Shown piece after piece: positions 18,006-27,462 of a stretch of 64,000 nt of DNA (the stretch's first letter is position 1; each line of letters opens with the position of its first letter). The notes beneath the pieces were generated by a model. That model had not been told where the DNA came from and ran no database searches. It worked only from the letters and a program-made list of their open reading frames with translations. The stretch is from Agathobacter sp. (GTDB taxonomy: Bacteria > Bacillota > Clostridia > Lachnospirales > Lachnospiraceae). Both the position numbers and the translations under genes were made by a program. The DNA is taken from NCBI GenBank assembly GCA_022772675.1, contig JALEZW010000030.1, positions 18,499 through 82,498 on the forward strand, in the 5' to 3' direction.

Positions 18006-19346
18006 ATGGATTTTACGGAAGAATACAGACAGAAGCTCGTCTCCGCAGACGAAGCTGTGAAGGTCATCAAATCCGGTGACTGGGTAGATTACGGCTGGTG
18101 TACCAACACAGTTGATGCACTGGACAAAGCATTGGCAAAGCGTACGGATGAATTAAAGGATGTGAACTTAAGAGGCGGTATCCTCTTAAAGCCGCTTGCC
18201 GTATTTGAACGGGAGGATGCCGGTGAGCACTTTACCTGGAACTCCTGGCATATGGGCGGCTATGAGAGAAAACTGATCAGCCGCGGCTGTTCTTTCTATG
18301 CACCAATCCGTTATTCCGAGCTCCCGAGATACTACCGCGATCTTGACTGCCCGGATGATGTGGCAATGTTTCAGGTAGCCCCCATGGACAAGCACGGCTA
18401 CTTTAACTTCGGGCCAAGTGCTTCCCATCTGGGTGCTATGTGCGAGACCGCAAAACATATTATCGTAGAGGTTAATGAAAACATGCCCCGTTGTCTCGGC
18501 GGAACCGAAACCGGTATCCATATTTCCCAGGTAGATGCCATTGTAGAAGGAGACAATCCTCCCATCGGCGAACTGGGTGCCGGCGGACCTGCCACAGAGG
18601 TGGACAAGAAGGTTGCACAGCTGATCGTGGAACAGATTCCAAACGGTGCCTGCTTACAGCTTGGTATCGGTGGTATGCCTAACGCTGTCGGCTCCCTGAT
18701 TGCAGAATCTGACCTTAAGGATCTGGGCGTCCACACCGAGATGTATGTCGATGCCTTCGTAGATATTGCAAAGGCCGGCAAGATCACCGGAGCCCACAAG
18801 AGTATCGACCGTTACCGCCAGGTATACGGATTTGCAGCCGGAACCAAGAAACTGTACGATTATATCGATGACAACCCGGAGCTCATGAGTGCACCGGTCA
18901 GCTACACCAATGATATCCGTTCCATCGCTGCATTAGATAACTTTATCTCCATCAACAACTGTGTGGACATTGATTTGTTCGGTCAGGTCAGCTCAGAATC
19001 CTCCGGTATCAAGCAGATCAGCGGCGCCGGCGGACAGCTTGACTTTGTTCTGGGAGCTTATCTGTCTAACGGCGGCAAGAGCTTCATCTGCTGTTCCTCT
19101 ACCTTTACCGATAAGCAGGGACAGGTACATTCCAGAATCCGTCCTACCCTGACAGAAGGTTCCATTGTCACTGACACCCGTGCCAATACCCATTATGTGG
19201 TAACTGAGTACGGAATGGTAAATCTCAAGGGATTATCCACCTGGCAGAAGGCAGAGGCACTGATTTCCATCGCTCATCCGGATTTCAGGGACGAACTGAT
19301 TGCAGAGGCTGAAAAGATGCATATCTGGAGACGTTCCAACAAGTAA
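18006..19346 (+). CDS. but: Butyryl-CoA:acetate CoA-transferase
   Basis: 446 residues, the usual length. It moves CoA from butyryl-CoA to acetate, releasing butyrate and acetyl-CoA, the last step of butyrate formation in many gut Lachnospiraceae. Sequence marks shared with the But branch of class I CoA-transferases: [17 protein letters not shown] near the start, [36 protein letters not shown] and the ending MHIWRRSN. The start at 18006 follows GAAGGAGGT; 21 earlier in-frame codons have no ribosome binding site. It is monocistronic between a promoter/leader and a strong terminator. A 4-hydroxybutyrate or propionate relative is less likely given how closely it follows Roseburia-type But. Confidence 0.93.
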   Translation: MDFTEEYRQKLVSADEAVKVIKSGDWVDYGWCTNTVDALDKALAKRTDELKDVNLRGGILLKPLAVFEREDAGEHFTWNSWHMGGYERKLISRGCSFYAPIRYSELPRYYRDLDCPDDVAMFQVAPMDKHGYFNFGPSASHLGAMCETAKHIIVEVNENMPRCLGGTETGIHISQVDAIVEGDNPPIGELGAGGPATEVDKKVAQLIVEQIPNGACLQLGIGGMPNAVGSLIAESDLKDLGVHTEMYVDAFVDIAKAGKITGAHKSIDRYRQVYGFAAGTKKLYDYIDDNPELMSAPVSYTNDIRSIAALDNFISINNCVDIDLFGQVSSESSGIKQISGAGGQLDFVLGAYLSNGGKSFICCSSTFTDKQGQVHSRIRPTLTEGSIVTDTRANTHYVVTEYGMVNLKGLSTWQKAEALISIAHPDFRDELIAEAEKMHIWRRSNK

Positions 19347-19378
19347 TTCACCTATTGTTCACAATTTATTCATTATGC

Positions 19379-19410
19379 AAAAAAACCTCGGCTTTGCCGG
19401 GGTTTTTTTA
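19379..19410 (+). terminator. Rho-independent terminator after but
   Basis: AAAACCTCGGC-ttt-GCCGGGGTTTTTTT: GC-rich stem, tight loop and a seven-T run, about 30 bp after the stop codon. Confidence 0.9.
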
Positions 19411-19478
19411 TAAATTTTACCTCTTGTCTTCCCATAATATTTTTAGTAATCTATAGTTCGGGTAAAGGAGAGGTAAAA

Positions 19479-21614
19479 ATGAAGAAATTATTCGGTATAA
19501 TAAAAGCAAAATTATTCACGCAAGCGGAAAAAGAACACTCCGAAGCATACCAGCGGAGAATTGCATTTTTAAATAAATATTCATTATTATGGCACGCACT
19601 GATTTCCTGCGGAATCGTCTTTCTGGTGGAACTGATTTCCCGAAGGAATTTCCTTTCTGCCTGTTCCTTTGTAGGAAAACACACCGGTGCTTATTTCTAC
19701 AATGCATTCATTGTGTTTGCATCTTTAAGCCTGGTATATCTGTTCCGCAGAAGGGCATTTTTCCGGGTGATCATCAGCGGTTTCTGGATTCTTCTGGGAA
19801 TTATTAATGGATGTATCCTTTCAAACCGTGTCACACCTTTCGGATTTACGGATCTGAAATGCCTGAGTGACCTGTTTGCCATGAATAACACCAACTATTT
19901 CACGGCCGAGGAAGCCACTGTTGTTGTAATAGGTCTCTGCTTATTCTTACTGATGTGCGCAGCCCTCTTTATCAAGGGACCTCGTTTTCAGGGAAAAATC
20001 CATAAAGTAGTGGTCTTTGCATCCGTTGTATCGGTCCTGTTTATTGGGCTGCCGGTTACCACCTCTGCTGCGCAGAATGCCAATGTTGTGGCAAGTTATT
20101 TTTCAAATATCGCACAGGGTTATGAGAATTACGGCTTTATCTACGGTTTTTCTTCCAGCGTAGTGGACCGCGGCATGAGTAAGCCGGACGATTACGACGA
20201 AGAACATATCGCCTCTATTGAAGCTGAGGTAAACCAGGGAAAAAAGGAAACCACTGTTACAAAGAAGGATGCACCAAATATCATCTGCGTTCTTTTGGAA
20301 TCTTTCTGTGATCCGGATGAGATTAACTTCCTTGATTACAATAAGGATCCGATTCCAACCTTCCACAAGCTGGAAAAGAAATACACCAGCGGTTATCTGA
20401 CCGTTCCGGTTGTGGGTGCAGGTACTGCCAACACTGAGTTTGAGGTATTATCCGGTATGAGTATGCAGTATTTTGGAACCGGTGAATACCCTTACAAAAC
20501 AATTTTGAAAAAGACCGACTGTGAGAGTACAGCTTCTGATCTGGCATCCATCGGCTACGGAACCCATGCCGTACATAACAACGGCGGTAACTTCTACAGC
20601 CGGGTCAATGCCTTTTCCATGATGGGCTTTGACACCTTTACCAGCAAGGAGCTTATGAATATTCAGAGCTACACCCCTAACGGCAGCTGGGCTACAGATG
20701 ATATTCTTGTAAATGAAACCATAAAAACACTGGATGCAACACCAAACCAGCCGGATTTCACCTATACCATTACCGTCGGAACACACGGTGATTACCCGAA
20801 GGAGCCGGTTATTGCCAATCCCCCTTACACAGTAAGCGGCATCAGCGATGAGGAGACGAGAAATCAGTGGATCTACTACGTAAATCAGTTAAATGAGGTG
20901 GATACCTTTATTTCAAGCCTCATCAAACAGCTCTCCAGACGTGATGAGGATACCATTGTTGTTTTCTTCGGAGATCATCTCCCTACCATGGGACTGGAAG
21001 ACTCCGATATGAAATCCAATGATATTTACAAGACCAAGTACGTTACCTGGAACAATATGGGACTGGAAAAGAAAGATGCTGATTTATATGCCTACCAGCT
21101 CATGGCAAGCATTACGGATTCTGTTGGAATCCATGAAGGTACGATTCTCTCTTACCACCAGACACAGGCAGGAAAAGCGGATACAGCTGCTTATCTGGAC
21201 GGATTGAATAATTTGCAGTACGATATTCTATATGGAGACCGTTACTGCTATAACGGTGAGGATCTTTATCCTGCAACCGATATTGTCATGGGTATTGATG
21301 ACGTAAAGCTAAACAGCGTCACTAATTCCTACGGTGGATCCAATGTATATCTCTATGGAAGCAACTTCACGAAATGGAGCCGTGTATTTGTAAACGGAAA
21401 AAAAATTGATACCTCCTTTATGAATTCCGGATGTATTTATATTTCCAAAGACAGCATCAAAGACGGCGATACCGTTAAGATCTGCCAGCTGGGTTCCAAC
21501 AGTACTGTATTCCGGGAATCCAATGAGCTGACCTACTCGGATCCGGTCATACCTCTTGGAACCGAGATTAACAGTTTTTCTACGGAAACTACAGAGGCAG
21601 ATACACAAAAATAA
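19479..21614 (+). CDS. LTA-synthase-family phosphoglycerol transferase-like membrane protein
   Basis: 711 residues. Four to five membrane helices (about 30-200) are followed by an extracellular alkaline phosphatase/sulfatase-type domain. The catalytic Thr sits in VGAGTANTEFEVLSGM, with metal-binding NIICVLLESFCDP, HNNGGNFYSR and FFGDHLPTMG. The family transfers phosphoglycerol to lipoteichoic acid or membrane glycans using phosphatidylglycerol. The last about 120 residues form an Ig-like or immunoglobulin-type tail (YGGSNVYLYGSNFTKWSRV) not present in classic LtaS. It has its own ribosome binding site (AAAGGAGAGG) and terminator. Confidence 0.88.
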   Translation: MKKLFGIIKAKLFTQAEKEHSEAYQRRIAFLNKYSLLWHALISCGIVFLVELISRRNFLSACSFVGKHTGAYFYNAFIVFASLSLVYLFRRRAFFRVIISGFWILLGIINGCILSNRVTPFGFTDLKCLSDLFAMNNTNYFTAEEATVVVIGLCLFLLMCAALFIKGPRFQGKIHKVVVFASVVSVLFIGLPVTTSAAQNANVVASYFSNIAQGYENYGFIYGFSSSVVDRGMSKPDDYDEEHIASIEAEVNQGKKETTVTKKDAPNIICVLLESFCDPDEINFLDYNKDPIPTFHKLEKKYTSGYLTVPVVGAGTANTEFEVLSGMSMQYFGTGEYPYKTILKKTDCESTASDLASIGYGTHAVHNNGGNFYSRVNAFSMMGFDTFTSKELMNIQSYTPNGSWATDDILVNETIKTLDATPNQPDFTYTITVGTHGDYPKEPVIANPPYTVSGISDEETRNQWIYYVNQLNEVDTFISSLIKQLSRRDEDTIVVFFGDHLPTMGLEDSDMKSNDIYKTKYVTWNNMGLEKKDADLYAYQLMASITDSVGIHEGTILSYHQTQAGKADTAAYLDGLNNLQYDILYGDRYCYNGEDLYPATDIVMGIDDVKLNSVTNSYGGSNVYLYGSNFTKWSRVFVNGKKIDTSFMNSGCIYISKDSIKDGDTVKICQLGSNSTVFRESNELTYSDPVIPLGTEINSFSTETTEADTQK

Positions 21615-21672
21615 TTCCAGGATTTTTTCCGAATGTACGGGGACGGATTTTAAATCCTTTCCCCATAACTAC

Positions 21673-21714
21673 AAAGAGCCTGGTGAACGTGATTCGCTCA
21701 CCGGGCTCTTTTTC
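21673..21714 (+). terminator. Rho-independent terminator after the LTA-synthase-like gene
   Basis: AAAGAGCCtGGTGA pairs with TCACCgGGCTCTTT and is followed by a T run. Confidence 0.9.
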
Positions 21715-21744
21715 CATAACCCATTAATGTTCCCTCATGATATA

Positions 21745-21803
21745 CCCCCTCATATCCTGTGTTCTGTCCACGTGATACCCGGTCAAATTGCATGATATGA
21801 GGG
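21745..21803. repeat. Inverted repeat with CCCTCATATC/GATATGAGGG arms
   Basis: Perfect 10-bp arms separated by about 38 bp, followed by a second small stem (GGGTCAAGAGG...TTTTGTCCCTC, to about 21826). The ATATGAGGG/CCCTCATAT core recurs at 36.6, 42.0 and 54.8 kb, so this looks like one member of a dispersed hairpin family. It may also end the minus-strand mrp transcript. Confidence 0.6.
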
Positions 21804-21860
21804 TCAAGAGGAATTTTGTCCCTCATTTAATATTCAGGACAGCAGTACAATAAATCCGTC

Positions 21861-22697
21861 TTAAATCGCCTTCAGCGCGCTCACAGCGGCATCCAGATCT
21901 TTATTATCTATTTCGTAGAATTTTCCCTCATCTGCAGCCTTTGCATAAGCCGGATCCAGTGGCAGTTTTCCAAGCACCTTCGTCCCTGCAGATGCAGCAA
22001 CCTCATCAATCTTACTTTCTCCAAATAAAGCAATTTTCTTTCCGCAGTCCGGACACTTCAAATAGCTGAAGTTTTCTACCACTCCCAGTACCGGAATATG
22101 CATCATATCTGCCATGTGGAATGCCTTCTTAACAATCATCTGCACCAGTTCCTGTGGAGATGTCACAATGACGATTCCATTTACCGGCAGCGACTGAAAT
22201 ACGGTAAGGGGTACATCCCCGGTTCCCGGCGGCATATCCACGAAAAGATAATCAATCTCTCCCCATACCACTTCATTCCAGAACTGCTTGACTGCACCGG
22301 CAATCACCGGTCCCCGCCATACAACAGGAGCCTCCTCATCTTCCATCATGAGATTGATGGAAACAATTTTAATTCCCTCTTGGGTTACAAAAGGGTACAT
22401 TCCCTTCTCATCACCCACAATCTGTCCATGAGCCCCAAACATCTTTGGGATAGATGGTCCCGTAATATCAGCATCCAGTATTCCTACCTTATATCCTGCC
22501 TTTGCCATTAACACAGCAAGGGATGAGGTAATAAATGATTTTCCAACCCCTCCTTTTCCGCTGACTACTCCAATGACATGCTTGATATCTGAATAGGGAT
22601 TCATCTCTTCCAGCATGCTCTGTGGATTGTGGGAACAACCCTCACAGCTTTCTTTCGAGCAGGATGACGCCCCGCTGCAATTTGAATTTTCCGGCAT
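21861..22697 (-). CDS. mrp: Mrp/ApbC-family Fe-S cluster carrier ATPase
   Basis: A 278-residue P-loop protein of the Mrp/NBP35 group, which binds and transfers [4Fe-4S] clusters to apoproteins. Deviant Walker A: GVVSGKGGVGKSF (about 42-54). Walker B region: YLFVDMPPGTGD. The bridging CPDCG carries the CxxC that holds a cluster between two subunits. An extra Cys-rich N-terminus (CSGASSCSKESCEGC) resembles the NBP35-like ferredoxin extension and is not in short Mrp forms. It is monocistronic. Confidence 0.93.
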   Translation of the reverse strand: MPENSNCSGASSCSKESCEGCSHNPQSMLEEMNPYSDIKHVIGVVSGKGGVGKSFITSSLAVLMAKAGYKVGILDADITGPSIPKMFGAHGQIVGDEKGMYPFVTQEGIKIVSINLMMEDEEAPVVWRGPVIAGAVKQFWNEVVWGEIDYLFVDMPPGTGDVPLTVFQSLPVNGIVIVTSPQELVQMIVKKAFHMADMMHIPVLGVVENFSYLKCPDCGKKIALFGESKIDEVAASAGTKVLGKLPLDPAYAKAADEGKFYEIDNKDLDAAVSALKAI

Positions 22698-22834
22698 GAT
22701 AACAGCCCTCCTTTTTTATTTATATATTCGGTTTTCCCAGCCTCTTATATACATAAAGTAAACAATAAGAAAAGAGAACCGAATTATTATCTGTTTTGTT
22801 AGCGGATATTCTAAATCCTGTACAAACAATCCGG

Positions 22835-23539
22835 TTACTTATATAAACTGCCTATCCTGGAAAACGGATAGTAAATGTAATATGCTTTTCCAATTATCTC
22901 ATCTTTGGTGACATAGGTATTGTCCCAGTAACGGGCATCAAAAGAGTCGTTTCTGTTATCTCCCATCACAAGGTAACTGTCACTGGGCACCTGAAACTCA
23001 AAGGGTCCCGTGGCCTCTGTCCAGGTTTCCTTCAGGTAGTCCTCTTTCAGAGGTGTTTCCGAGTCATTGATATAGATTTTTCCCTCTGTAATGGTAACCT
23101 TTTCCCCCGGAAGCCCGATCACACGCTTTACATATTTCTGTGTCTCATCATCGGGAAAACGGAAAATAATAATATCGCCCCGCTCCGGCTCAGAAAACCT
23201 GTAGGCAAGCCGCAGACCGAACAGATCATCTCCCGGCTCAATGGTATGCTCCATAGAGCCGGTCGGCACTGTTGCATTAATGATCACATAATTTTTTAAC
23301 ACCATGGCAAGGCCAATGGCAACCACAAAGGTCAGAATCCAGCTTAAAGCCTCTAACATCGGAGAGGACTTTTTTTCTTTGTTTTCATCCGTTTCTTTAT
23401 CTCCCTCTTCCTGATACAAAGAACCTTTCCGGTCCTCTTCTGTCTCCACAACTTCTTCCACAAGCATTCCCTCTTCCCCGCTTAACAGTTCTTCCTCCGG
23501 CATGCTTTCCTCAAATCCGTTTTTTGTATTTTCTTCCAT
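22835..23539 (-). CDS. lepB: Signal peptidase I
   Basis: 234 residues. The catalytic Ser is in VPTGSMEHTI (just after the single membrane helix, about 75-95) and the general-base Lys in YVKRVIGLPGEKV; the GDNRNDSFDARYW box closes the fold. It cleaves signal peptides outside the membrane. The N-terminal 65 residues form a strongly acidic cytoplasmic extension, longer than in B. subtilis SipS. It is the last gene of a group with an HSP90-like ATPase and sortase B, 6 bp after the ATPase stop. Confidence 0.93.
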   Translation of the reverse strand: MEENTKNGFEESMPEEELLSGEEGMLVEEVVETEEDRKGSLYQEEGDKETDENKEKKSSPMLEALSWILTFVVAIGLAMVLKNYVIINATVPTGSMEHTIEPGDDLFGLRLAYRFSEPERGDIIIFRFPDDETQKYVKRVIGLPGEKVTITEGKIYINDSETPLKEDYLKETWTEATGPFEFQVPSDSYLVMGDNRNDSFDARYWDNTYVTKDEIIGKAYYIYYPFSRIGSLYK

Positions 23540-23545
23540 TTTAAC

Positions 23546-25450
23546 CTACTTTCTTGGTGTAAACCACCAACTGATAAAATCCTCTCTGTGGAAGGTAAAT
23601 CCCACCAGTCCGAGTTTTACACGTTCCTTTTTGGTAAGACACTGATCAATATAGTCATTTACCAGATCCACAAAATCATATTCCAGACACCAGATGCAGC
23701 TGACGGTAGCTACCTTTTTCGGGTCCCAGTCATCTACAAAGGAACCTCCAAAATCCACCATCTTATTCCATCTGTTTTTTGCATTGATAATACGCTGCTT
23801 AATATTTTCGTAAATCACTTCCATCATCCTGTGGACTTTCGGATGATACAGAACCGGTGCCAGCATTTTGGAAAGCTGGTGTTCCTCATTGATCAGAAGT
23901 TCCAGCGTCCCGGTCTGGGTATTGGTCACCATACAGAAAATACTGTTATCTCCGAACCGCTCTGGTCTGAGCCGGTACTGGAACCGGTATGGCACCACAC
24001 TTTTTATCATGGTAAAATCTGCAACCATATCGTCATAGATGATTCCCGGATTATCGCTGATCACATAGTGCTGGGATCTCCGGTACGGTGCCAGAAGCTG
24101 ACAGAACAGATCCCTGTTTTTCTCAAACACGATCAGCTGGTTTTCCTCCTGAAAGTGCTTGAAATCCATAAAATAATTCAGCCGGTAATAATCAAACATT
24201 CCCCTGGTAAGAAAGGCTATCCGGATGGTTTTTCCGGCATAGCCGTGAATCACCGTGTCTACCGGCAGCTCAATCTGGCGCCCTTTTAAGAATACCTCAA
24301 TAGTAACAGCCTTGGAAAGCAGCTTCATTTCCTCCTCATACTCAGTCAGAACCGGATTCCTGCCGTCTGCCAGATACTGGTTTAAGCCTAGTTCATTTCC
24401 CACAAAATGTTCTGCGATTTTGTGTCCGATCAGTCTCCTGAGTTCCATCAGCCTGTCATCATCTGCCACCCCATCCCTTGCAAGTCTTAGGGTTAAAAAC
24501 CTTTTTTTCAAGTGCAGATGATAGGTCATGTGACGCAGCCACTCTGGTTTCAGACCAAGATTCTTCCTCTCATCGGCAATCAGAAATCCCTGTTGGTAAA
24601 GACAGGATTTTCCCACCATATCCTTGTGCTTGGAGTTATAAATCCAGATACAGCCCTCCATCAGTTCATCCACAATCCGGATGGAGATAATTCCAATCAC
24701 ATCTGCAAAGGGATTATCCGAAATATGGTTGGGTTCCTGCAGCGTCACACTGTTGGAATCATAGGAAACCGTTATGGGAAATGGCTGATAGAGCATATAC
24801 CGCTTCACAGCCTCCACCATCCGGTGCATGGTCAGCTGCATGGCATATTTAGGCCGAAGCACCAGTGTCATTCTCGTTCCGGACTCCTCCCGGTTCGAGG
24901 TGATATACTCTATCGTCTCTGCCCCTTCAATCCACTTTGCCGTAACTGGCTGTAAATCCTGCCTGGCTGTAACGTTAAAGGCGGTATTTACGCACTTATC
25001 TTTGCGGGACTCAATAAGAAGTGCCCTGGCTGCCATAAAGCCCGACAAAAGCCCGATTCCAAACTGTCCGATGGGTTCATAATGAAGCTGCTGACTGGCA
25101 AACTCATCACTGTTATAGTAGCTGACTCCGATTTTCGCCACATACTCTTCGATGTCCTTGGCATTCATGCCAATTCCATTATCTTCAAATACAAGCCGCT
25201 GGGTGGTGGAATTATAGCTGATTGAAATACGAGGAACAAAAGGATCCCGCATGGAATTCAGGGCATCCGCTTCCTCTGCCTCCAGAAATTCAGTTCCCCA
25301 GCTCCATTCAAAGGCTGCCCTTGTATTGCAGGCATCTATGGCATTCTGCAGATACTCCCGGATAAACGCATCGGGGTCTCCATAAAACTGTGTACTCGCA
25401 AAGGTTGATATGATATTTTCCTCATCCATATCCACTCTGCATTGTATCAT
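23546..25450 (-). CDS. HSP90-like GHKL ATPase protein
   Basis: 634 residues. The N-terminal ATP-binding domain has all GHKL boxes: N box EYLQNAIDACNTR (about 29-41), G1 EDNGIGMNAKDIEEY, G2 GQFGIGLLSGF and G3 SGTRMTLVL. The middle domain is HSP90-like but the rest is not HtpG: there is no recognisable dimerisation domain and the C-terminus ends in an unfamiliar region (WNKMVDFGGSFVDDWDPKK). It belongs to the uncharacterised 'HSP90 family protein' group. It overlaps the sortase gene by 4 bp (ATGA) and precedes lepB by 6 bp. A link with export or surface-protein quality control is inference from this context. Confidence 0.85.
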   Translation of the reverse strand: MIQCRVDMDEENIISTFASTQFYGDPDAFIREYLQNAIDACNTRAAFEWSWGTEFLEAEEADALNSMRDPFVPRISISYNSTTQRLVFEDNGIGMNAKDIEEYVAKIGVSYYNSDEFASQQLHYEPIGQFGIGLLSGFMAARALLIESRKDKCVNTAFNVTARQDLQPVTAKWIEGAETIEYITSNREESGTRMTLVLRPKYAMQLTMHRMVEAVKRYMLYQPFPITVSYDSNSVTLQEPNHISDNPFADVIGIISIRIVDELMEGCIWIYNSKHKDMVGKSCLYQQGFLIADERKNLGLKPEWLRHMTYHLHLKKRFLTLRLARDGVADDDRLMELRRLIGHKIAEHFVGNELGLNQYLADGRNPVLTEYEEEMKLLSKAVTIEVFLKGRQIELPVDTVIHGYAGKTIRIAFLTRGMFDYYRLNYFMDFKHFQEENQLIVFEKNRDLFCQLLAPYRRSQHYVISDNPGIIYDDMVADFTMIKSVVPYRFQYRLRPERFGDNSIFCMVTNTQTGTLELLINEEHQLSKMLAPVLYHPKVHRMMEVIYENIKQRIINAKNRWNKMVDFGGSFVDDWDPKKVATVSCIWCLEYDFVDLVNDYIDQCLTKKERVKLGLVGFTFHREDFISWWFTPRK

Positions 25451-26325
25451 AACTCATCCTCATTCAAAAGAACAGCCTGTACCAGAAAACGCTTATGGGA
25501 TTTTCCTTTTACACAGGTGGAAAGTGTCAGAAGGTGACTTTCTACAGAAAGTTCTACCGGTATTTTCACTTTCTGGCTGTTATTCGTATTTTTTACTATT
25601 TTTTCTAAATAAACAAGTTTTCCTTCCGTAGTGGAAAAATCGTTTGTATGAAGGATATGGGCATTGTCTGACTGATATGCCGCATAAATCTCATACACAA
25701 GTACTTTATTTTCCTCCGTGTAAATATAAACGTACGGGTAGTTTGCAAAAAAAGCAGAATCTTCATAGTTGTGAAGGGATGCAAACATGGAAGAGTTCCG
25801 CATATTGTGGCCATACACTACGGTATCAAAATCCGTAAAATCTTTGCTGTTTGCACGCTCTGTATATATACATCCCGGATATCCCCGGGTTCCATTCAAA
25901 TTATAATTCAAATAATAGGAGTCGTCTGTGGGATGCTGCAAAAGCGGATAGTCCACTTCTGTCCCGGGAATATAAATCCATGCATAAATGTCTCCGTTTA
26001 CATGATGAAGTTTATTCCAATCAAGATTTTTCTTTGGGATAGTGGCTCCTTGCAATGTGGATTCTGAATTCTGGGACTCCATGCCTTCTGTTAGCTTTTC
26101 CGCCGCATCAGAACCGGTTTCCCCGTTGGTCAGGATAGCATTGTCATTCATCTGCCCCTGAAGTTCGTTTACCTGGGAAGAAAGCTTCTCATATTCCTTT
26201 TCTGCCTGATGCTGCACAAACCAGTTTCTCCCCAGCACAATAAGAACAGCAATTAAGACAGCCGCAAAAACCACTGTTAAAATTTTATAAATATCAATTG
26301 CCTGCTTCTTTTCTTTTTTTTCCAT
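25447..26325 (-). CDS. srtB: Class B sortase
   Basis: 292 residues. An N-terminal membrane anchor (ILTVVFAAVLIAVLIVL) is followed by a coiled-coil stretch and the sortase barrel. Active-site residues: His in VVYGHNMRN, Cys in LSTCVKGKSH and Arg in HKRFLVQ. Class B enzymes attach proteins with NPxTx or, in clostridia, SPxTG/PPxTG motifs to the wall. The gene just upstream encodes a protein ending in SPKTG, the likely substrate. Overlaps the HSP90-like gene by ATGA. The start at 26325 follows AAGGAAAG. Confidence 0.92.
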   Translation of the reverse strand: MEKKEKKQAIDIYKILTVVFAAVLIAVLIVLGRNWFVQHQAEKEYEKLSSQVNELQGQMNDNAILTNGETGSDAAEKLTEGMESQNSESTLQGATIPKKNLDWNKLHHVNGDIYAWIYIPGTEVDYPLLQHPTDDSYYLNYNLNGTRGYPGCIYTERANSKDFTDFDTVVYGHNMRNSSMFASLHNYEDSAFFANYPYVYIYTEENKVLVYEIYAAYQSDNAHILHTNDFSTTEGKLVYLEKIVKNTNNSQKVKIPVELSVESHLLTLSTCVKGKSHKRFLVQAVLLNEDEL

Positions 26326-26350
26326 AAATTTTTCTTTCCTTAAACTGAGA

Positions 26351-26381
26351 TAAAAGGGTGGCGGACTCCATTCCACCACCC
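26351..26381 (-). terminator. Terminator between the SPKTG gene and sortase B
   Basis: On the minus strand GGGTGGTGG-aatggagt-CCGCCACCC is followed by TTTTATCT. It would stop transcripts of the upstream surface-protein gene before srtB, allowing different levels of substrate and enzyme. Confidence 0.75.
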
Positions 26382-26444
26382 TGTCATCTTTTTACATCCG
26401 AAGATGTACTGACCAGATTTTCATAAAAAATGTATCCAGTGAAA

Positions 26445-27383
26445 TTAGTTGCTGCGTGTCTTTCTATGACATACAACGGTGCCTGCAAAAGCGAATACTG
26501 CAACAATCGGAAGTGCCGGCAGTGCAGCACCTGTCTTCGGTGATGTCACATAAGGTGCTGAATTTTTGTCACCTGCGGAACTGACCTTTACAGAGCTTGC
26601 CCCATCTGTATAACCATCGTTATAACCTTTATCATAGTTTTCATTTTTATTAGAATCCGGATACTTAACTGTCACATTCTGATTTACATTAACCGGATTG
26701 TTCTGGTTATTCGTCTGTGAATTACTCTGATTGTTGTTGTTCGTCTGCGGATTACTCTGGCTGTTATTCTGTGAGCCTGTAGAATTCGAATTTGAATTCG
26801 TATTGCTATTCTCATTATTGTTTGATTTATCCGAATCCGTACCTGCATTCTCATCCTTAGACGGATCTCCCGTAAGAGCCGGAGTCACACCCGGAGTATA
26901 TTTTACAACCGCAACCGGGGAGAACGAATATAACGTTACCGTAACACTTCCTGATGCAATACTATCCGGCTTAAGTGTCTGCCATGCACCACTTGATAAC
27001 TGATGCAATACATATACATTATCACCAGACTTGATCCCATTAGCCCTAATTGTTACCTTGATTCCCTTCTTTGCATTTGTGCCTTCCGGAACAGAAATAT
27101 TCTTCATCGCAACCACTGTTGCCCCTGAATCCTGTCCCTTTGCGACAGTGTTTGCTGCAGAATACTGATCTTTGGTAACCGCTGTTGCCGTTACTTTAAT
27201 AATTTCATTATTTGAATTTACAGCATTGGAATCAACACTTGTTGCTTTGTTAATCTCATCCGTTTTCTGCTGTAATACCACATCACTGTCCGGCGATGGT
27301 GCCGCAAAAACGGTAGTTCCCATTGTAAGAACAAGCATCATGGCTGTCAGAACACCTGCAAAGATTTTCTTTTTTATTTTCAT
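26445..27383 (-). CDS. Wall-anchored surface protein with SPKTG sorting signal
   Basis: 312 residues. A signal peptide (VLTAMMLVLTMGTTVFAAP) is followed by an about 120-residue folded region. An Asn/Ser/Gln-rich low-complexity spacer of about 60 residues comes next (NNNENSNTNSNSN type). The C-terminus has a cell-wall sorting signal: SPKTG, a hydrophobic helix and a basic tail (CHRKTRSN). SPxTG is the type used by clostridial class B sortases, and srtB is the next gene. The folded region resembles short stretches in other Lachnospiraceae surface proteins but I cannot assign a function. The start at 27383 follows AAAGGAGGT. Confidence 0.85.
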   Translation of the reverse strand: MKIKKKIFAGVLTAMMLVLTMGTTVFAAPSPDSDVVLQQKTDEINKATSVDSNAVNSNNEIIKVTATAVTKDQYSAANTVAKGQDSGATVVAMKNISVPEGTNAKKGIKVTIRANGIKSGDNVYVLHQLSSGAWQTLKPDSIASGSVTVTLYSFSPVAVVKYTPGVTPALTGDPSKDENAGTDSDKSNNNENSNTNSNSNSTGSQNNSQSNPQTNNNNQSNSQTNNQNNPVNVNQNVTVKYPDSNKNENYDKGYNDGYTDGASSVKVSSAGDKNSAPYVTSPKTGAALPALPIVAVFAFAGTVVCHRKTRSN

Positions 27384-27437
27384 CGCAATCAACCTCCTTT
27401 CCCAATAATAATTTAGTATGTAACCTGGTCTATATCA

Positions 27438-27451
27438 AGTGCGCGCGCACT
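27438..27451. promoter_or_regulatory. 14-bp perfect palindrome
   Basis: AGTGCGCGCGCACT, a perfect palindrome of alternating purine/pyrimidine, lies between the LCP stop and the surface-protein start. It could be an operator or have Z-DNA-forming character; the role is unknown. Confidence 0.45.
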
Positions 27452-27462
27452 GGATACCTTTG

